A stretch of 11,056 bases of DNA from Reyranella sp. (GCA_004296815.1 SCVT01000605.1:1-11056); one strand, 5' to 3'; counted from the stretch's first letter, positions 1-6,669 are shown. Program-made: numbers and translations. Notes: generated by a model from the sequence alone, not told the origin.

Positions 1-65
1 TGGCGGGCGATGAAGGGCATGGCGAGGCTCGCGGCGAGAAGGCCGCGACGATGGATTCTGCTCAT
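1..65 (-). CDS. N-terminus of an exported protein, probably a Bug/TctC-type solute-binding protein (partial)
   Basis: Only the first 21 codons are in the window, read from an ATG at 65 and leaving at position 1. They read MSRIHRRGLLAASLAMPFIAR, a classic export signal: a basic start with an RR pair (HRRGLL, weakly Tat-like), a hydrophobic stretch, and then an apparent approach to a cleavage site. Start choice is supported by a GGAG Shine-Dalgarno (minus strand, 73-76) seven bases upstream, overlapping the end of the dehydrogenase gene. The gene begins only 4 nt after that stop, so it is the distal member of the same operon. Signals of this form are very common on Bug-family (TctC, tripartite tricarboxylate transporter) periplasmic receptors, and a true Bug protein lies at the other end of the window. 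The family call is inference; that it is an exported protein is well supported. Confidence 0.6.
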   Translation of the reverse strand, partial: MSRIHRRGLLAASLAMPFIAR

Positions 66-69
66 TGGT

Positions 70-1032
70 CTACTCCAGGAGTTCAGGGACGACCCAAAGC
101 GCGGGTTCACCGCGGGCAACTCTCTGGACGTTGTCGAAGCCGTTGCGCAGGCGGGTGATGTTGCTCTCGAAGGTCGGCCCCGCGAGATGCGCCGTCAGGA
201 TGACGTTGTTGAGCTGAAGCAGCGGATTGTCGGCCGGCGTCGGCTCCTCGTCGAACACGTCGAGGCCGGCGCCGAACAGGTTGCCGGACGACAGGGCCTC
301 GGTCATCGCCTTCTCGTCGATCACCGGACCGCGCGAGGTGTTCACGATGATCGCCGACTTCTTCATGGCGGCGAGCTCGTCCTTGCCGATCATGCCGCGC
401 GTCGAAGCGTTCAGCGGCACGTGCAGCGACAGCACGTCGGAGTGGCGCAGGATCTCGGGCAGCAGGCGGAAGCGCACGCCGAGCGCGTCCTCTTCCTCCT
501 CCTTCAGGCGCACGATGTCGTAGTAGTGGACCGTCATGCCGAAGGCGAGGGCGAGCTTGGCGACCTTCTTGCCGATGGTGCCCAGCCCGATGATGCCCAG
601 GACCTTGTTGCGCACCTCGTGGACGGTCGGCGGCGAATTGCCGTGCCAGCGGCCCGCCTTGACGTTGTTGTGCTGGACGATGAGCTGGCGCGACATCGAC
701 AGCATCAGCAGGATCGCGTGCTCCGAGACGGCGACCGAGTTGGCGCCGCCGTTGGCGCAGAGCGGCACGCCGCTTTTGCGCGCCGCATCGAGATCGGCGC
801 GGTCGTAGCCGGCGCTCAGCATCTGGATGAGCTTGAGGTGCGGCGCCTCCTTGAAGAGCTGCGGGGTGACGTACTGCTGGATGAAGCCCACGAAATAGTG
901 TGCCCCCGGCAGTGCCGCCTTCTGCTCCGGCGAATTGTGCAGCGCCTTGACGATCTCGAAGCCCTTGGGCGCCAGGTCGTCGACCATCGCCAGGCAGTCC
1001 TTCGGACCCACGACCAGAATACGCTCAGCCAT
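70..1032 (-). CDS. D-2-hydroxyacid dehydrogenase family protein, NAD-dependent
   Basis: A 320-residue protein, the usual length for the D-isomer 2-hydroxyacid dehydrogenase family, which interconverts 2-keto acids and D-2-hydroxy acids with NAD(H) in the cytoplasm. The Rossmann glycine motif GLGTIG is at 149-154, with an acidic residue (D172) after the next strand that favours NAD over NADP. The catalytic triad is visible: R234 in NTSRGP, E263 in DVFDEEP and H282 in TAHLAGPT. The N-terminal substrate domain carries SAGYD (73-77). The frame is open upstream to 1233, but that part overlaps the preceding gene. The ATG at 1032 is preferred because GGAGG lies seven bases upstream and the stop and start overlap as TGATG, showing translational coupling. 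It is third in the GMC oxidoreductase operon. The substrate is unknown; glyoxylate/hydroxypyruvate or a phosphoglycerate-like acid are possible. Confidence 0.9.
   Translation of the reverse strand: MAERILVVGPKDCLAMVDDLAPKGFEIVKALHNSPEQKAALPGAHYFVGFIQQYVTPQLFKEAPHLKLIQMLSAGYDRADLDAARKSGVPLCANGGANSVAVSEHAILLMLSMSRQLIVQHNNVKAGRWHGNSPPTVHEVRNKVLGIIGLGTIGKKVAKLALAFGMTVHYYDIVRLKEEEEDALGVRFRLLPEILRHSDVLSLHVPLNASTRGMIGKDELAAMKKSAIIVNTSRGPVIDEKAMTEALSSGNLFGAGLDVFDEEPTPADNPLLQLNNVILTAHLAGPTFESNITRLRNGFDNVQRVARGEPALWVVPELLE
73..76 (-). promoter_or_regulatory. Ribosome binding site of the exported protein at the left edge
   Basis: Minus-strand GGAG lies seven bases before the ATG at 65 and inside the last codons of the dehydrogenase gene. 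It fixes the start of the partial gene and shows it is translated from the operon message. Confidence 0.55.
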
Positions 1033-2072
1033 CACAACGCCTCCGCAGCAACCCGATGTCCCTTGAGGAGCCCGGGCAGGCGCCCCGGCTCCGTGCGGCC
1101 CCAGCCGCATTCGGCCGACAGGCCGAATTCGTCGATCGCCCGGCGCGCCACGGTGACGCGCGTGCGGTCGCCCGCCTCGTCGTCGTGATGTAGCAGGCCG
1201 AGATAGAGTTTGGTTGCCGATGGCCGTTTCCAAGCCTTGAGCGGCGCGTAATAGGTGTCGTCGGTGCGATCCTTCGGCACCGGGATGTGCAGGAAGTCTA
1301 TGCGCCGCTTCGTGGCGGCGACGATGCCTTCCATCATCTCGACCAGGATGCCGGCGTCCTTCGGCTGCACGAGATGCTCGTCACGCGGCGAGCCGTAGCA
1401 GAGGTGGTAGCCGAGCTCGACGCTCGCCGGCACGGCATCGCCCAGCCGGCCCAGCATGTCGAAGGTCTGGGCCTTGTAGTGCGATGGCCGGTCCTTGAAG
1501 TAGCCTTCGAAGGCCAGGACCTCCTGGCAGACGTCCCACTGGATCGAGAGATCGCCGGCAGGAATCGCCTTCACGATGTTGGCCAGGGCCGCCTTCAGCG
1601 CGCGCTCGTAGACATCGAAATAGGTCTCGCGGGCCGGGCCGCTGACATAGAGATAGCCGCTGGCCTGCGGCGTCGGAAGGCAGACCTGGAAGCGCGTGCC
1701 GGCGGCGATGGCGCCGAAGGCGCGCAGCCGCTTGAAGACGTCCCAGGAGGCGAGTGCCGCCTTGTCGTAGCCGGTCTCGAAGACGACCGCTGCGGGATCG
1801 ACGCCGGCCTTGAAGCGCACCTGCTCGATCTCGCGCACGACCTTGCCGTCCCACTGGACGAACTTGTAGGGCGGCACGGTCGGATCGATCTCCATCGCGG
1901 GATGATCGAGCAGCATCTGTCGCTGGAAATAGACCCAGCGCGAGCGCTCGCCGGTCTCGCCGTCGGGCATGCGCCTGAGATGCGGCCCAAGCTCGGCGGC
2001 GAGAGTGCGGAACACCTGCTCGCTGCTCTCGAGCGGGATCGAGCCGATCAGGTGCAGCCGGTCGGTCGTCAC
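1032..2072 (-). CDS. MetE/UROD-fold zinc protein (cobalamin-independent methionine synthase C-domain-like)
   Basis: A 346-residue protein resembling the isolated C-terminal TIM barrel of cobalamin-independent methionine synthase (MetE), in the wider UROD/MetE-like superfamily. These barrels hold a zinc ion that activates a thiol for methyl or alkyl transfer. Visible landmarks are HLIGSIP at the N-terminus, PDGETGER (36-43), QWDVCQE (178-184) at the place of MetE's DEP region, YHLCYGS (222-228) with putative zinc ligands H223 and C225, and SAECGWGRTEP (319-329) with a third ligand C322. E245 or E248 could be the fourth. There is no N-terminal MetE duplicate domain, so it is not a standard MetE. 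It starts with GTG one base after the GMC oxidoreductase stop, with no clear ribosome site, so it is probably translated by coupling. The substrate is unknown; homologous folds include core methionine synthases and epoxyalkane:CoM transferase. Fold confidence is high, activity confidence low. Confidence 0.8.
   Translation of the reverse strand: MTTDRLHLIGSIPLESSEQVFRTLAAELGPHLRRMPDGETGERSRWVYFQRQMLLDHPAMEIDPTVPPYKFVQWDGKVVREIEQVRFKAGVDPAAVVFETGYDKAALASWDVFKRLRAFGAIAAGTRFQVCLPTPQASGYLYVSGPARETYFDVYERALKAALANIVKAIPAGDLSIQWDVCQEVLAFEGYFKDRPSHYKAQTFDMLGRLGDAVPASVELGYHLCYGSPRDEHLVQPKDAGILVEMMEGIVAATKRRIDFLHIPVPKDRTDDTYYAPLKAWKRPSATKLYLGLLHHDDEAGDRTRVTVARRAIDEFGLSAECGWGRTEPGRLPGLLKGHRVAAEAL
1040..1044 (-). 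promoter_or_regulatory. Ribosome binding site deciding the dehydrogenase start
   Basis: Minus-strand GGAGG, seven bases before the ATG at 1032, lies inside the final codons of the MetE-like gene. It supports the short 320-residue protein over the longer upstream reading. Confidence 0.6.
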
Positions 2073-2073
2073 C

Positions 2074-3777
2074 TCAGGCGGCCCGCATCATCGTGTCCGC
2101 GATCTTCTCGGCGGTCATCAGGGTCGGGAAGTTGGTGTTGGCGCACGGCACCACCGGGAACACCGAGGCGTCGACCACGCGCAGGCCCTGTACGCCGCGC
2201 ACGCGGCCCTGTGTGTCGACGACGGCCATGGGATCGTCGTCGCGGCCCATGCGGCAGGTGCAGGAGGCGTGCCACACGCCGATCGCCGCCTTGCGCACGA
2301 AGGCCTCGAGCGCCTCGTCGTCGGTCATCACCTGGTCGAAGGTGAATCCCTCGACGACGAAATTGTCGATCATGTAGCGCCGCAGCGCCGACGGTCCGTC
2401 GAGCAGGGTGGCGACGAAGCGGGTCAGCAACTTGTTCTTGGTGCTGACGACGCCGATCTGGCGGACGCGGTCGCTGTAGGCGGCGGGGAAGGGCGAGTCG
2501 GTGACCTTGCTGAGCGCCTTGGTCATCTGCACGGCCGCCATCAGCTTGAAGCCGCTCATCAGCCGGTCGAGGTCGCGCTTGTCGGAGAGCAGGTTGAACT
2601 CGACGATCGGCTCGCTCCGCCAGTCGCGCGAGGCGAGCTTGACCTGGCCGGTCTCCGAGTAGGTCTTGTTGATGAAGGTGAGCAGCGAGGCGATCTGCTC
2701 GCCGACTGCGTGCCACGCCGACTTGCTGACCACAGCGACGAACATGTCGCCCTTGGGGATGCCCGGCAGGTCGGAGGAGTAGCGCAGGCCGACATGGATG
2801 TGCCGGCGGGTATGCTCGCGCAGCCGCGCGCTGCGCCGGATGAACGAGGACAGCGCGATCGAGGGATGGTCCATGAGCCGCTGGCCGACGCCGGGCAGGG
2901 CGGAAACTACCGGAATGCCGAGCTCGGAGAGCTGGCCGACCGGGCCGATGCCGGCGCGCATCAGGTGCGCCGGCGTATGGATCGCGCCGCTCGACAGGAT
3001 GATCTCCCGGGCGCGGAACTCCTGCTCCTTGCCTTTGACCATCGCGGTGACGCCGACGCAGCGCGTGCCTTCGAACAGCAGAGACTTCACCTGCGTCTCG
3101 GTCGAGATGGTGAGGTTGGGGCGCTTGCGCGTCTCCGTGTCGAGATAGCCCATGGCGGCCGAGACACGACGCTCCTCGGCATTGGAGTGCGTCACGGGAA
3201 AGTAACCGTCGACGAACTCGCCGTTCTGGTCGGGCAGGAACTTGAAGCCCTTCTCCTCGAATGCCTTGCCGACGGCCTCGGCATGGCCCGCCCAATGGGC
3301 GCGCGGGATGCGGCGCACCGGGATGCGGCCGTCCTTGCCGTGCAGCGGCCCGTCGAAATCGAGGTCGCGCTCGACCTTCTTGAAATAGGGCAGGACGTCG
3401 TTCCAGCTCCAGCCGGCGGCGCCGCGGCTCACCCACTCGTCGTAGTCGGTCGGCGCACCACGGTTCGCCATCTGACCGTTGATCGAGGAACCGCCGCCCA
3501 GCACGCGCGCCTGCTCGTACTTACGCAGCGGCGGCCGGTTCTCCTGCGGATTGTTGTGGCTCACGATCTGGGTGTGGACCTTGAGGTCCGTCCAGTGAAA
3601 GCGCGGGTCGAAATACGCCGTGCCGGAATAGCTGTCGGCGATCTCCTTCGGTTCCTGGCCCGGCGGCGTGTCCTGTCCGGCTTCGCACAGAAGCACCTTG
3701 TTGGTGCCCTTGGCCGACAGCCGATTGGCCATGACCGAGCCTGCCGAACCGCCGCCGACGATGATGTAGTCGAACAC
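2074..3777 (-). CDS. GMC-family FAD-dependent oxidoreductase (choline dehydrogenase-like)
   Basis: A 567-residue flavoenzyme of the glucose-methanol-choline family, which oxidises alcohols to aldehydes. The N-terminal ADP-binding fold YIIVGGGSAGSVMANRL (4-20) is followed by an acidic residue (E32 in LLCEAG). GMC signature 1 is at 91-107 (RVLGGGSSINGQ...), and signature 2 (SGAIHTPAHLMRAGIG) lies at about 263-278. The catalytic His is H503 in WHASCTCRMG. The partner position near the C-terminus is Asn (N549 in ANTNFPT), as in choline oxidase-type enzymes. There is no signal peptide, so it is cytoplasmic. The start is GTG: the flavin motif begins at residue 4, and GGGGA precedes it at 8 nt. The frame stays open upstream to 4404, but that extension is low-complexity, Arg-rich and overlaps other genes. 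It is first in the minus-strand operon. The alcohol substrate cannot be read from the sequence. Confidence 0.92.
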   Translation of the reverse strand: MFDYIIVGGGSAGSVMANRLSAKGTNKVLLCEAGQDTPPGQEPKEIADSYSGTAYFDPRFHWTDLKVHTQIVSHNNPQENRPPLRKYEQARVLGGGSSINGQMANRGAPTDYDEWVSRGAAGWSWNDVLPYFKKVERDLDFDGPLHGKDGRIPVRRIPRAHWAGHAEAVGKAFEEKGFKFLPDQNGEFVDGYFPVTHSNAEERRVSAAMGYLDTETRKRPNLTISTETQVKSLLFEGTRCVGVTAMVKGKEQEFRAREIILSSGAIHTPAHLMRAGIGPVGQLSELGIPVVSALPGVGQRLMDHPSIALSSFIRRSARLREHTRRHIHVGLRYSSDLPGIPKGDMFVAVVSKSAWHAVGEQIASLLTFINKTYSETGQVKLASRDWRSEPIVEFNLLSDKRDLDRLMSGFKLMAAVQMTKALSKVTDSPFPAAYSDRVRQIGVVSTKNKLLTRFVATLLDGPSALRRYMIDNFVVEGFTFDQVMTDDEALEAFVRKAAIGVWHASCTCRMGRDDDPMAVVDTQGRVRGVQGLRVVDASVFPVVPCANTNFPTLMTAEKIADTMMRAA

Positions 3778-3785
3778 TTGGTGTT

Positions 3786-3790
3786 TCCCC
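3786..3790 (-). promoter_or_regulatory. Ribosome binding site supporting the GTG start of the GMC oxidoreductase
   Basis: Minus-strand GGGGA ends eight bases before the GTG at 3777. Together with the position of the flavin-binding motif it supports this non-ATG start. Confidence 0.45.
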
Positions 3791-3803
3791 GTCCTTATTG
3801 CGG

Positions 3804-3817
3804 CCACGCTAGCACGG
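3804..3817. promoter_or_regulatory. Interrupted palindrome in the divergent intergenic region, possible operator
   Basis: The 14-base sequence CCACGCTAGCACGG has the symmetric core GCTAGC flanked by CC and GG (10 of 14 positions symmetric). It lies 27 nt before the GMC oxidoreductase start, in the 138-bp region shared with the divergent small exported protein gene. The position suits a regulator site, but a palindrome this short can occur by chance and no regulator gene is present in the window. Confidence 0.2.
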
Positions 3818-3900
3818 CTTTGACGGCCGATGTGGCGAAAGCTGGTGCCGCGATGCAACGGCGCCGGGTACGTCCCGTTCAAGCTCCGCCCCCAACAAAC

Positions 3901-3906
3901 AGGAGG
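3901..3906 (+). promoter_or_regulatory. Strong ribosome binding site of the small exported protein
   Basis: A consensus AGGAGG lies nine bases before the ATG at 3916. It is the best Shine-Dalgarno in the window and suggests high expression. Confidence 0.7.
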
Positions 3907-3915
3907 TAGGGCACC

Positions 3916-4305
3916 ATGAAGCGTACTCTGATCACCCTGGCCCTCGTGGCCGCTGCCGGCACCGCCGGCGCCCAGACCGTCACCCCGCCGTCCGTCGGCG
4001 GCGCCACCGTGACCCCGCCGAGCGTCGGCTCCGGCACGGTGACCACTCCGCCCGTCAACCCGGGCTCGGTCACAGCTCCGTCGGTGACCCCGCCGTCGGT
4101 GTCGGTGCCGAACATCGCCAACGCGCCGGCGCTGCCGAACGCCGAGGGCTCGGCGGCCGCCCAGGCCAAGATCACCGCCGACGGCTATTCGAACGTCCAG
4201 GGGCTGGAGCGTCAGCCCGACGGTTCGTGGAAGGGCAAGGCGATGCGCGGCGGTGCGATGGTCGACGTGACCGTCGACGCGTCCGGCAACGTCATGACCA
4301 AGTAG
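3916..4305 (+). CDS. Small exported Pro/Thr/Val-rich repeat protein with PepSY-like C-terminus
   Basis: A 129-residue protein. Residues 1-19 form a clean Sec signal peptide (MKRT, hydrophobic core, AGA before Q20), so the mature protein should be periplasmic or secreted. Residues 21-64 are a low-complexity region of degenerate ten-residue units (TVTPPSVGGA, TVTPPSVGSG, TVTTPPVNPG, then SVTAPSV and TPPSVSV). Residues of about 78-129 form a compact tail (AKITADGYSNVQGLE, DGSWKGKA, VDVTVDASGNV). Its pattern of helix, GY.NV, W and a closing VD..GNV strand resembles PepSY/PepSY_2 domains, which are thought to modulate proteases or bind ligands outside the cytoplasm. It stands alone, with a strong ribosome site and its own terminator. 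The function is unknown. The gene is secure; the PepSY assignment is by eye. Confidence 0.85.
   Translation: MKRTLITLALVAAAGTAGAQTVTPPSVGGATVTPPSVGSGTVTTPPVNPGSVTAPSVTPPSVSVPNIANAPALPNAEGSAAAQAKITADGYSNVQGLERQPDGSWKGKAMRGGAMVDVTVDASGNVMTK
3976..4107 (+). repeat. Degenerate 30-bp in-frame repeats encoding TVTPPSV-type decapeptides
   Basis: Three 30-base units (3976-4005, 4006-4035, 4036-4065) and shorter derivatives to 4107 encode TVTPPSVGG-like peptides. The units share amino acids better than nucleotides: many third positions differ and Ser switches between TCC and AGC. The repeats are therefore old and kept at protein level, not a fresh duplication. A flexible, extended spacer between signal peptide and tail domain is the likely result. 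Confidence 0.7.
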
Positions 4306-4322
4306 CATCTCGCACTTGCGTG

Positions 4323-4358
4323 AGGCCCGCTCCGCCGCTCCGCGGGGCGGGCCTTTTT
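4323..4358 (+). terminator. Strong intrinsic terminator after the small exported protein
   Basis: Left arm 4323-4335 (AGGCCCGCTCCGC) pairs with right arm 4342-4354 (GCGGGGCGGGCCT): 13 pairs with one G-U, a 6-nt loop, then five T residues (4354-4358). It lies 17 nt after the stop at 4305 and separates that gene from the SnoaL-deacylase pair. Confidence 0.9.
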
Positions 4359-4414
4359 GCGTCCGGCCTTGTTCGCCCTCCCGAAGCCTGCAATCGTTTT
4401 GCAACGCTCAGCGA

Positions 4415-4420
4415 GGGAGG
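4415..4420 (+). promoter_or_regulatory. Ribosome binding site deciding the SnoaL-like start
   Basis: GGGAGG six bases before the ATG at 4427. The frame is open upstream to 4316, but that extension would cross the terminator stem, so 4427 is the start. Confidence 0.65.
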
Positions 4421-4426
4421 TTCCGT

Positions 4427-4837
4427 ATGCCGGATACAGCAGCCGCAAATCCCGATATCGCCACGCCCGAGCTCATGAAGGCGATTTCCGCCGCCTTCAA
4501 CAGCCGCGATGTCGACCGCATCGTCTCCCACTTCACCGACGACGCCACCTTCTGGCTGGCGCGCGGGCCCGAGCCGGTCGGCCGCACGCTCAAGGGCAAG
4601 GAGGTCATCCGCAAGACGCTTGCGGATCGCTTCAAGGTGATCCCCGACATGCGCTGGGACCACAAGGAATACATCTACGCCGGCAACCGGGCGATCTCGG
4701 TCTGGATGGTGAAGGGCAAGGGTGCCGACGGCGAGGACCTGAACTACCAGGGCTGCGACATCTACACGTTCCGCGGCGGGAAGATCTCCGCCAAGGACAC
4801 CTACTGGAAGATCGTCGAGCAGAAGGACCGTCTCTGA
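4427..4837 (+). CDS. SnoaL/NTF2-like fold protein
   Basis: A 136-residue protein with the cone-shaped SnoaL/NTF2-like pattern: an N-terminal helix (ELMKAISAAFNSRDVDRIVSHF), the FTDDATFWLARG strand, a helix around GKEVIRKTLADRF (57-69), then a curved sheet ending in CDIYTFRGGKISAKDTYWKIVEQ. The phrase YTFRGGKI near the C-terminus is very typical of the family. Members are small cytoplasmic enzymes (isomerases, cyclases, dehydratases) or ligand-binding accessory proteins, and family membership alone does not give an activity. Its stop overlaps the start of the amidohydrolase by one base (TGATG), so the two are co-translated and may act on the same compound. No obvious signal peptide. Confidence 0.85.
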   Translation: MPDTAAANPDIATPELMKAISAAFNSRDVDRIVSHFTDDATFWLARGPEPVGRTLKGKEVIRKTLADRFKVIPDMRWDHKEYIYAGNRAISVWMVKGKGADGEDLNYQGCDIYTFRGGKISAKDTYWKIVEQKDRL

Positions 4838-6555
4838 TGGCGCACGATCTGGTCATCCGTGGCGGCACGGTCGTCGACGGTTCCGGCAGGAAGCGCTTCT
4901 CCGCCGACATCGGCATCAAGGACGGGCGCATCGCCGAGATCGGCAAGGTCACGACGACCGCTTCGCGCACGATCGACGCGGACGGTCTGATCGTCTCGCC
5001 GGGCTTCATCGACGGCCACACCCACATGGACGCGCAGGTCGCGTGGGACCCGCTGGGAAGCTGCTCGTGCTGGCACGGTGTGACGTCGGTGGTGATGAGC
5101 AATTGCGGTTTCGCGCTGGCGCCCTGCAAACCCGAGGACCGCGATTGGTACGCGCGCTGTCTTTCCGCCGTCGAGGACATCCCGACCGAGGCGATGGCCG
5201 CCGGCATCGACTGGACCTGGGAGACGTTCCCCGAATACCTCGCGACCGTCGAGCGGCTGCCCAAGGCGATCAACTACGGCATGTACATCGGCCACTCTGC
5301 GCTGCGCATGTATGTCATGGGCAAGCGGGCGCTTTCGGAGAAGGCGACCGAGGACGATATGGTCCGCATGGCCGCCGCGGTGAAGGAGGCGTTGAAGGCG
5401 GGCGCGATGGGCTTCTCGAGCTCACGCGCTTCCACGCACGTGACGCCGGACGATACGCCGGTGGCCAGCCGCATTGCCGAGTGGGAAGAGATCGATCGCA
5501 TCGTGGCAGCCATGGCTGAGATGAATGCGGGCATCTTCCAGGTCGGGCCCGACATCGCGAGTGGCGCCGCGCACCGCTCGTTCCTCGCGCAACTGCGCGA
5601 GCTTGCCTTGCGCTACCGGCGGCCGACCATGTTCGGCGTGCTGGCCACCAAGCAGGGCGACGATCCGACGGGCTGGGCCTATCAGACGAAGTACATCGAC
5701 GACATCGTGGCCGCCGGCGGCCGCATGTTCGGCCAGGGCACGACGCGGTCGATCAACGCCATCTTCTCGCTGAAGTCGTACCTGCCGTTCGACGTGCTGC
5801 CGGCCTGGCGTCCGGTGCGTGCCTTGCCGCTTGCCGAGCAGAAGAAGCGCCTGGCCGATCCCGCGGTGCGGCGGGAGCTGGTCGCCGCCGAAGAGCGGAT
5901 GAAGCCGCGCGACAACGTCTTCCAGGGAGGAGGGGCCGCGACCACCGATCCGCGCAAGCCCGACTACTCCAACCTCTTTGCCATCAAGGGCGTCGATTGG
6001 GACGACCCGACGGTGGAACAGCTTTCCCGGGCTCGCGGGCAGCATCCGGTGGAAGTGATGATCGACCTGTCGCTGGCCGACGAGAACCAGATCTACGTCC
6101 AGCCGCTGGTCAACGAATCGCCCGAGGACGTGCTTGGCATCCTCAAGCACCCGCGGACGCTCGCGACCTTCTCCGACTCGGGCGCACATGTCTGCCAGGA
6201 GATGGGGTCCTCGCTGCAGACCCACCTGCTCAGCTACTGGGTCCGCAAGCGCGGCGCCTTCACGCTCGAGGAAGCGGTGAAGAAGATCACGCACGACAAC
6301 GCCGTCGCCTGGGAGCTCGACGATCGCGGCCTGGTCCGCGAAGGCTATCGGGCCGACCTCGTGTTGTTCGAGGAGAACGGCATCCGGCCGCAGTTGCCGA
6401 CGGTCGAGCGCGACCTGCCGGGCGGTGCACGTCGGCTCGTGCAGAAGGCCGACGGCATCAAGTCCATACTCGTGAATGGCGCCGTCGCCTTCCAGGACGG
6501 CGAAGCGACCGGCGCCTATGCGGGCTCGGTTCTCAAGGGAAAAGGTGTGGAATAG
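4837..6555 (+). CDS. N-acyl-D-amino-acid deacylase-like amidohydrolase (Amidohydro_3)
   Basis: A 572-residue amidohydrolase-superfamily protein whose closest named relatives are D-aminoacylases, which hydrolyse N-acyl-D-amino acids. The small beta-sandwich opens with LVIRGGTVVDGSG (5-17) and GFIDGHTHMDAQ follows, giving the metal-site HxH at 61-63. NCGF (89-92) holds C90, at the place of the zinc-binding Cys of D-aminoacylase. SDSGAH (446-451) carries D447, at the place of the catalytic Asp. The C-terminus returns to the sandwich (GYRADLVLFEENGI, SILVNGAVAFQDG). The protein is longer than typical D-aminoacylases (~480 residues). By eye, the two other zinc-His positions are Q235 (GIFQVG) and the FGVLATKQ stretch (266-273), so the exact chemistry is uncertain. 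The start overlaps the SnoaL-like stop; AAGGA lies nine bases upstream. Probably cytoplasmic. Confidence 0.87.
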   Translation: MAHDLVIRGGTVVDGSGRKRFSADIGIKDGRIAEIGKVTTTASRTIDADGLIVSPGFIDGHTHMDAQVAWDPLGSCSCWHGVTSVVMSNCGFALAPCKPEDRDWYARCLSAVEDIPTEAMAAGIDWTWETFPEYLATVERLPKAINYGMYIGHSALRMYVMGKRALSEKATEDDMVRMAAAVKEALKAGAMGFSSSRASTHVTPDDTPVASRIAEWEEIDRIVAAMAEMNAGIFQVGPDIASGAAHRSFLAQLRELALRYRRPTMFGVLATKQGDDPTGWAYQTKYIDDIVAAGGRMFGQGTTRSINAIFSLKSYLPFDVLPAWRPVRALPLAEQKKRLADPAVRRELVAAEERMKPRDNVFQGGGAATTDPRKPDYSNLFAIKGVDWDDPTVEQLSRARGQHPVEVMIDLSLADENQIYVQPLVNESPEDVLGILKHPRTLATFSDSGAHVCQEMGSSLQTHLLSYWVRKRGAFTLEEAVKKITHDNAVAWELDDRGLVREGYRADLVLFEENGIRPQLPTVERDLPGGARRLVQKADGIKSILVNGAVAFQDGEATGAYAGSVLKGKGVE

Positions 6556-6669
6556 CGAGGCCTTGCGAGTTTCGTCGCGGACGTTCAGAGAGAGGCCGGG
6601 ATGGCCGCAGGGATGAGGGCATTGCAGTCGCCGTGAATTGCAACCCTCCGGGAGCCCTGAAAACGGGGA

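Noticed and set aside
10..1188. Long plus-strand open frame (392 codons) opposite the dehydrogenase gene
   Set aside because: Its product is Arg/His/Val-rich low-complexity sequence with no family pattern; the minus strand carries all 2-HADH catalytic motifs. It is a shadow of high third-position GC.
1033..1233. Upstream extension of the dehydrogenase by 67 codons
   Set aside because: It would overlap the MetE-like coding sequence, is Arg-rich, and lacks the good ribosome site found before 1032.
3820..3825. TTGACG as a sigma-70 -35 box for the exported protein
   Set aside because: No acceptable -10 hexamer is found 16-18 bases downstream (TGGTGC is the best-placed), so I do not call a promoter.
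1969..3909. Plus-strand open frame of 646 codons opposite the GMC and MetE-like genes
   Set aside because: No recognisable motif and composition typical of antisense GC-rich frames, while the opposite strand has complete GMC signatures.
4370..4398. TTGTTC and AATCGT with 17-nt spacing as a promoter for the SnoaL-like gene
   Set aside because: Each hexamer matches the consensus at only three of six positions; this is expected by chance.
3778..4404. Upstream extension of the GMC oxidoreductase by 209 codons
   Set aside because: It would overlap the small exported protein gene and the terminator on the other strand, and it is Arg/Gly repeat-like; the flavin motif belongs a few residues from the true N-terminus, which the GTG at 3777 gives.
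6621..6642. Two copies of ATTGCA before the methyltransferase gene
   Set aside because: Six-base repeats 16 nt apart with no promoter context are too weak to call a regulator site.
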